Source: Pseudoalteromonas phenolica
Lineage (GTDB): Bacteria > Pseudomonadota > Gammaproteobacteria > Enterobacterales > Alteromonadaceae
Direction of reading: 5' to 3'
NCBI RefSeq assembly: GCF_001444405.1
Contig: NZ_CP013187.1
Location: 1,116,001-1,180,000, forward strand
Length of the DNA stretch: 64,000 bases
Under the pieces are notes generated by a model that saw nothing but the letters and a program-made list of their open reading frames with translations, did no database searches and was not told the DNA's origin. Numbering within the stretch: the first letter of the stretch is position 1; every line of letters begins with the position of its first letter. Of the stretch, positions 36,434 to 45,188 are shown piece after piece. The position numbers and the translations under genes are program-made.

Positions 36434-37747
36434 TTATTTTGCAGGTAAAACCGTGCCTTCAACTGAACCAAAACCAATGCGGTTAAAGCCGTCTGCTTCA
36501 CACCAACCGCGCATGATAACTTTGTCACCATCTTCTAAGAACTTACGTTCTTCACCGTTGTTCAGTGTGATGGTTTCTTTACCGCCACGAGATAATTCAA
36601 GCATCGAGCCTGCTTCTTCGTGCTCTGGACCTGACTGTGTACCTGAACCTAACATGTCGCCAGGAATAAAGTTACAACCGTTTACAGTATGATGCGTAAC
36701 CATTTGTGCCACTGTCCAGTAGCTGTGTTTGAAGCTTGACTCAGATAGTTTGCTTGGCGCTGCACCATCAGCACGCATCTTTTCAGACTCTAGTAATACA
36801 TCCATTTGAATGTCGAAAGCACCTGCTTCACGGTTGTGAGAAGACTCAAGATACTCGAGTGGCTGAGGATCGTTTTCGTCACGGTGCCATTGTGTACGGT
36901 AAGGTGCTAGCGCTTCAGTCGTAACAATCCAAGGTGAAACTGTTGATGCAAAGTTCTTTGCTAGGAATGGACCAAGCGGTTGGTATTCCCATGCTTGTAA
37001 ATCACGAGCAGACCAGTCATTAAATAGACAGAAACCGAATACGTGGTCTTCAGCATCTTCAATGCTAATCGCATCACCAAGCTCATTACCTTTACCTAAG
37101 TAAATACCTAGCTCTAATTCGTAGTCCATACGCTTTGCAGGACCAAATGATGGTACGTCTGCGTCAGGTGCTTTTGTTTGACCTTTAGGACGAGGGAAGC
37201 TCTGGCCAGATACATCAATTGAAGATGCACGACCATGATAACCAATTGGTACCCATTTGTAGTTAGGTAGAAGCGGGTTATCAGGGCGGAATAAGCTACC
37301 TACTGCAGTTGCGTGATAGATTGACGTGTAGAAATCTGTGTAGTCACCAATATGACATGGTAGTGCGTATTCAACGTCGTTTTGTGCAACTAAAGCAGAC
37401 TCAAGTGCACCTTGGTGCTCAGAGCCTTCACGTAATGCTTTAGACAATGCTAAACGAAGTGCTGACCAATGGGCTTTGCCCATGCCCATAAACTCGTTAA
37501 GCGCAGGTGCGTTAGCCGCTTCAACCGCTTCTTGTGCTTCGCCAGAGAAAATACCTGCAGCCGCAACTACCGCTAAATCTAAAACTTGGTCGCCGATCGC
37601 AACACCACCGCGAAACTCTTCAGATACGCCTTTACGACGAAAAGAAGCGAATGGTAGGTTTTGGATTGGGAAGTCATTACCCGCAACGTTTGCGCTGCTT
37701 ACCCAGCTTTTTAAATTAATATCGTGCGTTTCATTAATAAAAGACAT
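36434..37747 (-). CDS. fahA: Fumarylacetoacetase
   Basis: A 437-residue enzyme hydrolysing fumarylacetoacetate to fumarate and acetoacetate, the last step of tyrosine catabolism. An N-terminal SH3-like domain (~1-125) precedes the FAH catalytic domain: YTDFYTSIYHATAVGSLFRP (~139, catalytic His), YELELGIYLGKG (metal-binding Glu pair), LFNDWSARDLQAWEYQPLGP (~244) and GDMLGSGTQSGP (~372). Length is normal. It follows hppD on the same strand, separated by a hairpin terminator. Confidence 0.95.
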   Translation of the reverse strand: MSFINETHDINLKSWVSSANVAGNDFPIQNLPFASFRRKGVSEEFRGGVAIGDQVLDLAVVAAAGIFSGEAQEAVEAANAPALNEFMGMGKAHWSALRLALSKALREGSEHQGALESALVAQNDVEYALPCHIGDYTDFYTSIYHATAVGSLFRPDNPLLPNYKWVPIGYHGRASSIDVSGQSFPRPKGQTKAPDADVPSFGPAKRMDYELELGIYLGKGNELGDAISIEDAEDHVFGFCLFNDWSARDLQAWEYQPLGPFLAKNFASTVSPWIVTTEALAPYRTQWHRDENDPQPLEYLESSHNREAGAFDIQMDVLLESEKMRADGAAPSKLSESSFKHSYWTVAQMVTHHTVNGCNFIPGDMLGSGTQSGPEHEEAGSMLELSRGGKETITLNNGEERKFLEDGDKVIMRGWCEADGFNRIGFGSVEGTVLPAK

Positions 37748-37839
37748 GGTCTTTCCTTTTGCATTAATTGGCTAAGTCTAAATATGGAGATTCAATAAAG
37801 TAAATCAAGCTTGAAAAACGACTTAGCTTTAAAAACTAC

Positions 37840-37873
37840 AAAAGCAGCTACGTTTATAACGTAAGCTGCTTTT
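37840..37873 (-). terminator. Terminator or attenuator between hppD and fahA
   Basis: AAAAGCAGCT and AGCTGCTTTT form a 10-bp perfect stem, 23 bases after the hppD stop, followed on the minus strand by GTAGTTTTT. It probably reduces read-through from hppD to fahA. Confidence 0.75.
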
Positions 37874-37895
37874 AATTTATTCAGGTTATCTAAAA

Positions 37896-38942
37896 TTAGA
37901 TAACACCACGACGCTCTTGGTCACGCTCGATTGATTCGAATAGCGCTTGGAAGTTACCTTCACCGAAACCACCGTCATCAACACGTTGGATCATCTCAAT
38001 GAAGATAGGACCGAATAGATTCTTAGTGAAGATCTGAAGTAAGTAACAGTCTTCGCTTTGGCTATCTACTAAGATTTGGTGCTCTTTGATTTTTTCTTTG
38101 TCTTCCTTAACCCAAGGAACACGGTCAAAGATAGTGTCGTAGTAGTGGTCAACGATATCTAGCGTTGCGATGTTCGTTTTGTCTAGCTTATCTAGTGAAC
38201 CAACAAGGTCATTTGTTAAGAACGCAAGATGCTGTACACCAGGACCGTTGTACTCGTCTAAGTACTCGTCGATCTGGTTGTTGTTGTCATCTTTACCTTC
38301 GTTGATTGGAATAGAGAAAGTACCGCAAGGCGACTTAAGCGCGTAAGAAAGTAGTGCCGTCTTTTGACCTTTGATGTCGAAGTAACGTACTTCTTCAAAG
38401 CCGAATACGCCTTTATAGAAGTTAGCCCAAGTTTCCATCGTACCTTTGTAAACATTGTTTGTTAGGTGGTCGATACGGATGAAACCTTTATCTTCAACAA
38501 TGTTTTGCTCAGCTAGGTCTTCAAAGTCATTTTCAAAGATCGAACCTTTGTCACCAAATACGTCGATGAAGTAAATTAAGCTGTCGCCAATACCGTAAAT
38601 TGCTGGGTACGGTAGGTCTTTTTTTGCTGAATCTGTCGCAGGTTTTGCACCACGCTCTACAGCAATATCAAATGCTTTTTGAGCGTCTTCTACACGCCAG
38701 CCCATAGAACAAATTGCAGGACCATGAGATTTCGCGAACTCAGCAGAGAAACCGCCACGCTCGTTGTTTAGTAAGAAGTGGATTTCGTTCTGGTTGTAAT
38801 GAACGATATCTTTACCTTTAAACTTCTTAAGTTTAGAGAAACCAAAATCAGCAAAGATTTTGTCCATGTAATCTGCATCTGGGGTTGCGTATTCAGTAAA
38901 TTCGATACCAACCAAACCTAGTGGGTTTTTTACATCACTCAT
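37896..38942 (-). CDS. hppD: 4-hydroxyphenylpyruvate dioxygenase
   Basis: A 348-residue Fe(II) dioxygenase converting 4-hydroxyphenylpyruvate to homogentisate. Two vicinal-oxygen-chelate modules are seen. The iron ligands fall in RIDHLTNNV (~159), VQHLAFLTNDL (~237) and the C-terminal PIFIEMIQR (~317). DGGFGEGNF is the family's C-terminal motif. Three Met codons stand close together at the start; the one in MSDVKNPLGLVG is best spaced from GGAG (7 bases) and agrees with homologues. Homogentisate 1,2-dioxygenase and maleylacetoacetate isomerase, the steps between hppD and fahA, are not in this window. Confidence 0.95.
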   Translation of the reverse strand: MSDVKNPLGLVGIEFTEYATPDADYMDKIFADFGFSKLKKFKGKDIVHYNQNEIHFLLNNERGGFSAEFAKSHGPAICSMGWRVEDAQKAFDIAVERGAKPATDSAKKDLPYPAIYGIGDSLIYFIDVFGDKGSIFENDFEDLAEQNIVEDKGFIRIDHLTNNVYKGTMETWANFYKGVFGFEEVRYFDIKGQKTALLSYALKSPCGTFSIPINEGKDDNNNQIDEYLDEYNGPGVQHLAFLTNDLVGSLDKLDKTNIATLDIVDHYYDTIFDRVPWVKEDKEKIKEHQILVDSQSEDCYLLQIFTKNLFGPIFIEMIQRVDDGGFGEGNFQALFESIERDQERRGVI

Positions 38943-39330
38943 TGTCATACTCCGCAATTAAGCACAATTGGGTTGCTTGTTAGATTTGTTGTTGGAACGA
39001 ATAATTAATCAAAAATCGTGAGAGGGGAAGATAGGGCAGTGATATTGTCAGGGCGGCATTTGTAAATTTAAAAACACACATTAATAACGACTTTGCTGCA
39101 TTTTGACTTTATAGACGCTGTAATACTTGAAAGTGGTCTAGAGCAAAATTTAACAATGATTAGGTGTTATAGTTTTTTGTAATTAAAGGTAGTTAAGCTT
39201 ATGATAATTATGGTTTATTTTTAAGTTTGCTTTTTAAGAGAGAGCAGGGTTATTTGTTTGAAAGATCCATCTGAATTGACTTTAAAAAGTATTGCCTGTA
39301 AACAAATTAATACAGTTTGTTGAAGGGTAT
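38943..39330 (-). promoter_or_regulatory. hppD upstream region with two TyrR-box-like sites
   Basis: A 390-base AT-rich region without genes. TGTAAA-N6-AATACA at 39297-39314 and TGTAAA-N6-AACACA at 39061-39078 resemble the TyrR/PhhR box TGTAAA-N6-TTTACA (10 and 9 of 12 positions). The second is about 120 bases from the hppD start. No clear -10/-35 pair was found. Confidence 0.35.
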
Positions 39331-39360
39331 AAAAAAAGCCGCATAAGCGGCCTTTTTTTG
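39331..39360 (-). terminator. Terminator of the POT transporter gene
   Basis: A run of A, then GCCGC/GCGGC with a 4-base loop, then CTTTTTTT; read on the minus strand it is a stem plus T run, 11 bases after the stop at 39372. The A/T symmetry would let it work both ways. Confidence 0.87.
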
Positions 39361-39371
39361 TTGCAAAGAGA

Positions 39372-40808
39372 TTATTGCTTAGAACCTGACACTTCTAGTT
39401 CTTCGCTTAAATAATGCTCTTGAGTATGTGGCTCGTGGTTGCCTTCTGCACCATGCATCCAGTCAACTAAACGGTCACTTAGGAAATACATTAATGCTGC
39501 AGAGATTAAACCTGTTGCGCCTAGACCGATAAAGATGCCCATGGCATTTTCCATCGCCGCTTCACCTTCACCTATGAATGCACCTACGAATGCAGCAATC
39601 TTGTTTGCAACAGCTGTACATAAGAACCAGATACCCATAAGCAGTGAAGCAAGGCGAAGTGGTGCAAGCTTACTTACCATAGAAAGACCGATTGGTGACA
39701 AGCATAGTTCGCCTAGTGTGTGGAACAAGTAGAAAAGCACTAACCAAATCATGCTGATTTGTAGTGCGTCCTGGCCATTACCACCTTCAGTCGCAAGGGC
39801 AAGCATCATAGTGAAGAAGCCAAGTGCTAAGAAAACTAAACCAATGGCAAACTTAACTGGCGAGTTTGGCTCTTTGTTATCAAGCTTAAGCCAGATCATA
39901 GCTACAATCGGCGCGAAAATAATAATGAAGATAGAGTTAAGAGATTGGAACCAAGAAGCTGGGATTTCAAAGCCCATCAACATACGATCAGTGTAATCGT
40001 TGGCGAAAATATTCATTAGACCGCCAGCTTGCTCGAAGCCCATCCAGAAAATGATGCTGAAAACACTCATTGTGAAAATTACCTTGATACGGTCTTTTTC
40101 AACTTTAGTTAGAGGCTCTTTTTGACCTGATTCAGACTGCTGCTGAGACAGTTTTGCTGAAGGTACTACGCCGATGTCGCCTAAATACTTTTTACTTAAG
40201 ATCATCTGCATCACAACAGAGATAACCATACCAATACCTGCCGCGATAAAGCCAGCCTGCCAGTTAATTACTGCTGCAACGTAACCTGCGATAAGTGGAC
40301 CTAAAGCACCACCTAAGTTAATACCCATGTAGAAAATAGTGAATGCACTGTCACGACGTTTATCGCCTTCTTGGTACAAGTCACCAACCATAGTAGAGAT
40401 ATTTGGCTTAAATAAACCGTTACCAATACAAAGTAATGTTAAGCCTACATAGAAAACACTTTCTTCGATACCACTTACCATGGCATGCGGAATACCCATA
40501 GTAAAGTGGCCAGCAGCCATTAAAATACCACCAATAATGATGGCTTTGCGCTGGCCTAATACGTTATCGGCTAACCAACCACCAAATAGAGGTGTTAAGT
40601 AAACCGCCATCGTAAATGTACCGTAAAGGCTTAATGCATCAGCGTTGCTCCAGCCGAAGCCACCATCTTGTGCCATTGCAACAAGATATAAAACTAAGAT
40701 GGCACGCATGCCATAATAACCAAATCGTTCCCACATTTCTGTGCCGAACAGCAGGAATAGACCTTTAGGGTGCCCTAAAAACTCACCTGCTTTAGGTAAT
40801 GTGCTCAT
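39372..40808 (-). CDS. Proton-dependent oligopeptide transporter (POT/PTR family)
   Basis: A 478-residue inner-membrane symporter of di- and tripeptides with protons. The ExxERFxYYG signature is present as EMWERFGYYGMRAIL (~24), followed by the loop GGWLADNVLGQRKA (~76) and FYMGINLGGALGPLIAGY (~159, PTR2 motif). About 14 helices are predicted, as in DtpA/DtpD. The family can also carry peptide-like drugs. AGGAAGA precedes the ATG. Its upstream region has unusual inverted repeats. Confidence 0.92.
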   Translation of the reverse strand: MSTLPKAGEFLGHPKGLFLLFGTEMWERFGYYGMRAILVLYLVAMAQDGGFGWSNADALSLYGTFTMAVYLTPLFGGWLADNVLGQRKAIIIGGILMAAGHFTMGIPHAMVSGIEESVFYVGLTLLCIGNGLFKPNISTMVGDLYQEGDKRRDSAFTIFYMGINLGGALGPLIAGYVAAVINWQAGFIAAGIGMVISVVMQMILSKKYLGDIGVVPSAKLSQQQSESGQKEPLTKVEKDRIKVIFTMSVFSIIFWMGFEQAGGLMNIFANDYTDRMLMGFEIPASWFQSLNSIFIIIFAPIVAMIWLKLDNKEPNSPVKFAIGLVFLALGFFTMMLALATEGGNGQDALQISMIWLVLFYLFHTLGELCLSPIGLSMVSKLAPLRLASLLMGIWFLCTAVANKIAAFVGAFIGEGEAAMENAMGIFIGLGATGLISAALMYFLSDRLVDWMHGAEGNHEPHTQEHYLSEELEVSGSKQ

Positions 40809-40846
40809 ATTTCTTCCTAAATTATCAAAATGTGTTGTGTGGCCTA

Positions 40847-40852
40847 ATTATA
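40847..40852 (-). promoter_or_regulatory. -10 box of the POT transporter gene
   Basis: TATAAT on the minus strand, 39 bases upstream of the ATG, gives a 5' leader of about 30 bases. The -35 position is poor (CACTCA), as often for promoters dependent on an activator, and is directly next to the 18-base palindrome. Confidence 0.5.
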
Positions 40853-40874
40853 ATTATGCACTGAGTGCTTGAGT

Positions 40875-40892
40875 GACGTTTGGCCAAACGTC
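40875..40892. promoter_or_regulatory. 18-base perfect palindrome, probable operator of the POT gene
   Basis: GACGTTTGGCCAAACGTC is a perfect dyad centred about 31 bases upstream of the -10, touching the -35 position. Such symmetry is typical of a dimeric helix-turn-helix regulator site. I do not recognise the regulator. Confidence 0.6.
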
Positions 40893-40898
40893 TAATAA

Positions 40899-40951
40899 CA
40901 ATTTCATTAAAGCGATGTAGCTTTGTTGCGTTCATTGCTTTAATGAAATTG
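40899..40951. repeat. 15-base perfect inverted repeat upstream of the POT gene
   Basis: CAATTTCATTAAAGC (40899-40913) and GCTTTAATGAAATTG (40937-40951) are exact inverse complements with a 23-base spacer. No T run follows, so it is not an ordinary terminator. Confidence 0.7.
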
Positions 40952-41075
40952 ATAAAACTTTGAAACAGGTACATTCGCATTTTTTTTGCGTAATTATGCA
41001 CTGAAGCGGTGCAGTATACCCAGCGTCAAGCGTTAGGGGAAGTCTGACAAGACAAACCGAGTAATGTATAAGGTA

Positions 41076-41095
41076 AAACCTGTTAATAAAGGTTT
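41076..41095 (-). terminator. Weak hairpin at the end of the seven-gene operon
   Basis: AAACCT and AGGTTT pair around an 8-base loop, 8 bases after the PgsB-like gene. On the minus strand only TTACCTT follows, so termination would be weak. Confidence 0.3.
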
Positions 41096-41102
41096 GAGAA
41101 GA

Positions 41103-44100
41103 TTACAAATCTTGTTGCTCACTTTTTGAAGTTAACCAGCCCGGCTTTTGGCTTCTATTTAGAGTTGCTAATACCGAGATAGCTTTTTCTATAGTGATAC
41201 GTTGATCAGCAATGTCTTGATAAACTTGTTGCGCGGTTTTTTTCCGTTTAACAGCAGCGCCAGCATCTAAAAACGACTCTATCACCTGATTAAAGAAACC
41301 TCTAAATTTACTTTTTGGTAACTGCTCATCATCTTGGCTACTATCAGTCTTAGCTGCGGCGATTTTTTCTTGAATATATTTAATTTCAGCTTGGCTAAAC
41401 TCATTTTGTGCATGTTCAGAGTGAGTAATAATTTCCATTGCCTGCTTTAAGTAATCTACTTCAATCGCACTAAACTTAGGTTGTTGAGCAAGCGTCAAGA
41501 GCTGTTTCCTAAATTCGGATTGCTTAGTAATAGGGGATTTTAGCGTCTCACAAATTTGATAAATTTTTTGCCATTGTTGCCACATATAAACATAGTTAAG
41601 TCCAGCACCTTTGATATTTTGCATTCCAACTATAAGTTGATGTTGATTTTTCATTGCCAGATCTGCGATGTAACTTGTAAGTTGGTCAGGCTTCACATAA
41701 GCGTTCTCTATCAACACAATTTTACTAGAGACTATACTGTGCAAGGTCTCTTTTAGAAGCTCAGAATTACTTGCCAAATCATCAATTTCTAACAGTGAAT
41801 TCGCCATTTGCCAGTTTTCATAACGAGTAATAATTTTCTGCATATGATCAGCATCATTCATCAGTCTTGTATTTAGTACTGCTGTTAAAGTTTCAACTGA
41901 GGTGATATCAGAAGTTTGAATTGGTACTTCTAGTGTGTGATTAATTTTCTCTAACCACAACTGTGGGCTGTACAAAACATTTAACTGATTAAGAAATGCT
42001 TTTAAGTCTTCGGTATCATTATTTTTTAATAAGGTATTTACGCGTTCATCAATGGCGTTAAGTAGATATGAATTAAAACCATCCACGTTGGTCCCAATCA
42101 CAACTAAATAATCAAAGCATAAATCTTCGGCTATTATCTGTGCGAATACTTTTGAGCGGGCAATTCGGTCATTTCGGTTGTTGATTAAAGCAATGGTTTG
42201 AATATTTGGTTGCTCGTTTAAATCGAATAGTTCCAAACGTTTCCAATTTTCAATAGTCGCAAGCCTTTCATTGGCTGACATGCTATTCACAAATGACTGA
42301 GAAATAGCCCCTAAAGGAGCTGAGTTAAAGTGCTGTAATACACCAATATCCGGCACAATGCGCTCAGAGGTTTCTTTATAAACATAGTCTTTTTCTATAC
42401 CTATGTATTGTGCCATTTTGCATACCAGTGCAATGTTATCTGGATGTTCTTCGTAAGGATATAATGCCCTGATATCAGAGGTTATTTGATATCCATCTCC
42501 CCAATGAGTTTGAATTAATGTGGTATTTTTTTCATCAGCCGCATCGCTTAAAATAGGCATCATAGATTGTTCAGCTGTAAAGACTTGTGTGTTACTACCA
42601 ATAAACGCGGACATTTCTTTGGCGACATCAATACCGGTAGGGCCGAGAATGTCTTCATGGTCTGGATAAGCATTGGTGATGGTGGCAAAATTATCCTGCA
42701 TCCAGCGGCGTAAAATTCTTACGTATCTCGGGGTTAAGCCCATACATTCCCATAGAAAAACATCGGCTTTGGTTTTTCTTGCAAAATCGAGTACATCGCT
42801 TTGTTCCCAAATACTGGCTTTATCAAAAGGTCTAAATAGTGGCACTTCATATTGTTCGCCAGTACTCTTTCCGTAAATCATCATCGCCTCACAACCTGTG
42901 GTTTTGGCAATTACTCTCAAGTCTAAACTGCTAAACAAAGCAGACTTTAAACGTTCAGTTCCTGACTTACCTCGTGTTCCCCAACCCCCGATACTCACTG
43001 GGATGGCTTTGCGGTTACGCTTTATCTTTTTGCTAACATGGATATGTCGGCCCCAAAAATATGCCATAAAGCCTGTAACAAAAAAGATCAGTTGAGAGAT
43101 TGAATTTTGATAAATGGAGTAAATATATTCTTTAAAGCTAAACCAGATATTAAGCAAAATAGGTGTAAATGCGCTCTTACTAAATAGCTTTGCAATACTT
43201 TGCTCTACAGGGAATGAAGACCCAAGCACATCGCCGTAGGCTTTAAATTGCATTTCAAAACCAAGTTCTCTTAATGTTGAAATGAATTTCTTTTGCTCTA
43301 ACTCACTGCCTTTTCTTAAGCTATCAAGTTGCTCAAAATGAATTGATATATGCCAATATGCTTTGATGCGCTTAATGAGTGTCGTAGGACGGTGTATTTC
43401 TAGTATACCGTCTGGAGTGTAACTAAAGGCAGGTTCTGTGGTTTTATCATGGCTGAGCACAGACAGTAAATAATCTAATAAGGGTAAATGCGGCCTTGCT
43501 GTATGCTCACTCAAGTTAAAGAGAGCTTCACCAGGTACATTGGTTTCGCTAATCTCTGCGACACTACAGCTGGCAACATGCAATTCGGCTGATGGCTTTT
43601 TAGTGCGAGTATGGTTAAAGCTCTGACGTTTATCTGTACTAGGGTTAAAAAACTCATGCCACATTCGCCAAAAACGTCTACCCCGTTTATAGCCAGTGAT
43701 AATATGCCAGTTATTTTTAACCACTCGTCCACTGAAAGCTTCTGCATGTTGGGCTTTAAAGCTCAGTACTCTGCCAAGCGTATGTTGGTCAACCCCAGTA
43801 GAGAGAGAGATTTTTTGTTTGTCAGAAAGTTGTTCATCGATATTGGCGAGGAGAGTTTGCTGACTAAAGCTTACTAATTGCTCTCTAGCTCTTGTGATAT
43901 GTCTTTTTAAAGCAATATGGGACTCATTCTCGAGCGCTAGGTTCAGTGCTGAAATAAACTTTTGAAAAATCAGTTCAGGTTGATCCGTCTGAAGTTGTAA
44001 GTTGAGCATCACACGGGCGCTGTTTTCGATATTGAGCCGTTTTACTTCAAATGGCAGTGGCTTTTGTAATACTTGTTGCCAAAGCTGAAAGATAAAGTCA

Positions 44101-45188
44101 AATTCTGCATATCGCTGCTGCGTAAATTGTTTTACTAAAGTAAACAGCACAGCGCCATTTGTTTCTTCGTCTAGACGTTTGGTGATCAGCGCTTTTGCCT
44201 GACCAAATTCAATCGTATTTAATTGCTCAATTAAAGCCTGTCTAACACGAGGGTATGGATGTTCACTGAGACTGTTGAGAAGGTCAACCTCTTTACTGGT
44301 AAGCTGAGATTGTTTAGCAATAATTCGAGGTAATGCGACAAGTACGAATAGGCTGTCATTGTTTTTCGGCTTGTCAGGGAAGTCTATAACAGTCTCTTGT
44401 ATTAGTGCCCAAATATGTGCTCTGATAAAAGTAGGTCGCTGGACATATAAAATTTCTAAGATATCTATCACAGCTTGGTAGGGTGTACTCGGCTCTTCTA
44501 GTAATTCAATTAATTCAGCCGCCAGCTCTTCGTTTAACTTAGGATCTGCATGGCACTGATGAATTACCGCAACCTGATTAACTAAAGCACGAATAAGACT
44601 GTGTTTAATATGCACGCTGTGATTGTTTTTTAGCATTTGCATGAAAAAAGGCTCTAAATCGAGTTTTTTCCAGTTATCTAATATCTCAGTTTCGTTGGCG
44701 CGTAAGTGTGCTGTGGTTAATGCTCCAAGCTTGCTTATTAGAAATTTTAGGGTTTGTTCTGTATCGGCAACTTGTCTTTGATAACGGTCGATAACTGCAC
44801 CATCATCAAACCAGCGTGATAAAGCTTGTTTATCTTCTTTCAATTGGTTTTCAGATGCGCCAAGTTCTCGTGCATAGCTCAAAATGTGCAGCTCTTTTTC
44901 AGCGCGGATATCAGCTTTGGCTAAGCGCTGAACAAATAACTGATAAGACGCATCTAATTTTTGCGTTTGTGAATTAAGCTGTTCAATTTTGTGCCTTAAA
45001 AATGCAATAGACTGCAATTGAAGCCATGCTTGAACAGATTCATTTTCGGGAATGTTTCGGATAAGTGGCCATTGCAAAAGCTCATTGATGAGGTTTTGAT
45101 ATTTGTGACGGTAGAGCTTGAGCCAAAACTCTTCGATATTGGCGAATAGTATCAACTCAAGGTGCTGTTTTAATTCATTGTTGGTCAT
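41103..45188 (-). CDS. pgsB: PgsB/CapB-like amide ligase with large helical N-terminal extension
   Basis: A 1361-residue protein whose middle is a poly-gamma-glutamate synthase-type ATP-dependent ligase (Mur-ligase fold). The nucleotide loop is GGWGTRGKSGTERL (~734-747), followed by AKTTGCEAMM (~761), WECMGLTP (~813), TNAYPDHEDILGPTG (~838-852), TAEQ (~871) and NNRNDRIARS (~1003), all in the order of B. subtilis PgsB. PgsB is normally ~400 residues. Here ~670 mainly helical residues precede it (with HEAT-like pairs ~180-360), then a hydrophobic stretch ~674-714 directly before the ligase, and ~300 helical residues follow. It should activate a carboxylate with ATP and add amino acid to a growing chain. 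The substrate is not fixed by sequence. Its ATG overlaps the previous gene by 14 bases. It is the last gene of the operon. Confidence 0.82.
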   Translation of the reverse strand: MTNNELKQHLELILFANIEEFWLKLYRHKYQNLINELLQWPLIRNIPENESVQAWLQLQSIAFLRHKIEQLNSQTQKLDASYQLFVQRLAKADIRAEKELHILSYARELGASENQLKEDKQALSRWFDDGAVIDRYQRQVADTEQTLKFLISKLGALTTAHLRANETEILDNWKKLDLEPFFMQMLKNNHSVHIKHSLIRALVNQVAVIHQCHADPKLNEELAAELIELLEEPSTPYQAVIDILEILYVQRPTFIRAHIWALIQETVIDFPDKPKNNDSLFVLVALPRIIAKQSQLTSKEVDLLNSLSEHPYPRVRQALIEQLNTIEFGQAKALITKRLDEETNGAVLFTLVKQFTQQRYAEFDFIFQLWQQVLQKPLPFEVKRLNIENSARVMLNLQLQTDQPELIFQKFISALNLALENESHIALKRHITRAREQLVSFSQQTLLANIDEQLSDKQKISLSTGVDQHTLGRVLSFKAQHAEAFSGRVVKNNWHIITGYKRGRRFWRMWHEFFNPSTDKRQSFNHTRTKKPSAELHVASCSVAEISETNVPGEALFNLSEHTARPHLPLLDYLLSVLSHDKTTEPAFSYTPDGILEIHRPTTLIKRIKAYWHISIHFEQLDSLRKGSELEQKKFISTLRELGFEMQFKAYGDVLGSSFPVEQSIAKLFSKSAFTPILLNIWFSFKEYIYSIYQNSISQLIFFVTGFMAYFWGRHIHVSKKIKRNRKAIPVSIGGWGTRGKSGTERLKSALFSSLDLRVIAKTTGCEAMMIYGKSTGEQYEVPLFRPFDKASIWEQSDVLDFARKTKADVFLWECMGLTPRYVRILRRWMQDNFATITNAYPDHEDILGPTGIDVAKEMSAFIGSNTQVFTAEQSMMPILSDAADEKNTTLIQTHWGDGYQITSDIRALYPYEEHPDNIALVCKMAQYIGIEKDYVYKETSERIVPDIGVLQHFNSAPLGAISQSFVNSMSANERLATIENWKRLELFDLNEQPNIQTIALINNRNDRIARSKVFAQIIAEDLCFDYLVVIGTNVDGFNSYLLNAIDERVNTLLKNNDTEDLKAFLNQLNVLYSPQLWLEKINHTLEVPIQTSDITSVETLTAVLNTRLMNDADHMQKIITRYENWQMANSLLEIDDLASNSELLKETLHSIVSSKIVLIENAYVKPDQLTSYIADLAMKNQHQLIVGMQNIKGAGLNYVYMWQQWQKIYQICETLKSPITKQSEFRKQLLTLAQQPKFSAIEVDYLKQAMEIITHSEHAQNEFSQAEIKYIQEKIAAAKTDSSQDDEQLPKSKFRGFFNQVIESFLDAGAAVKRKKTAQQVYQDIADQRITIEKAISVLATLNRSQKPGWLTSKSEQQDL

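Larger units (their letters stand above)
40851..41004. repeat. 14-base direct repeats flanking the palindromic block
   Basis: TAATTATGCACTGA occurs at 40851-40864 and again at 40991-41004, exactly 140 bases apart, bracketing the 18-base palindrome and the 15-base inverted repeat. The right-most bases before 41103 are otherwise featureless. Confidence 0.65.

Noticed and set aside
40899..40951. 15-base inverted repeat as terminator of the polymer operon
   Set aside because: It lies 150 bases downstream and lacks a T run on either strand.
41103..45188. PgsB-like gene as a folylpolyglutamate synthase or Mur ligase
   Set aside because: The combination GTRGKS, AKTTG, WECM and NAYPDHEDILGPTG in order fits PgsB/CapB better, and PgsC- and CapA-like genes are in the same operon.
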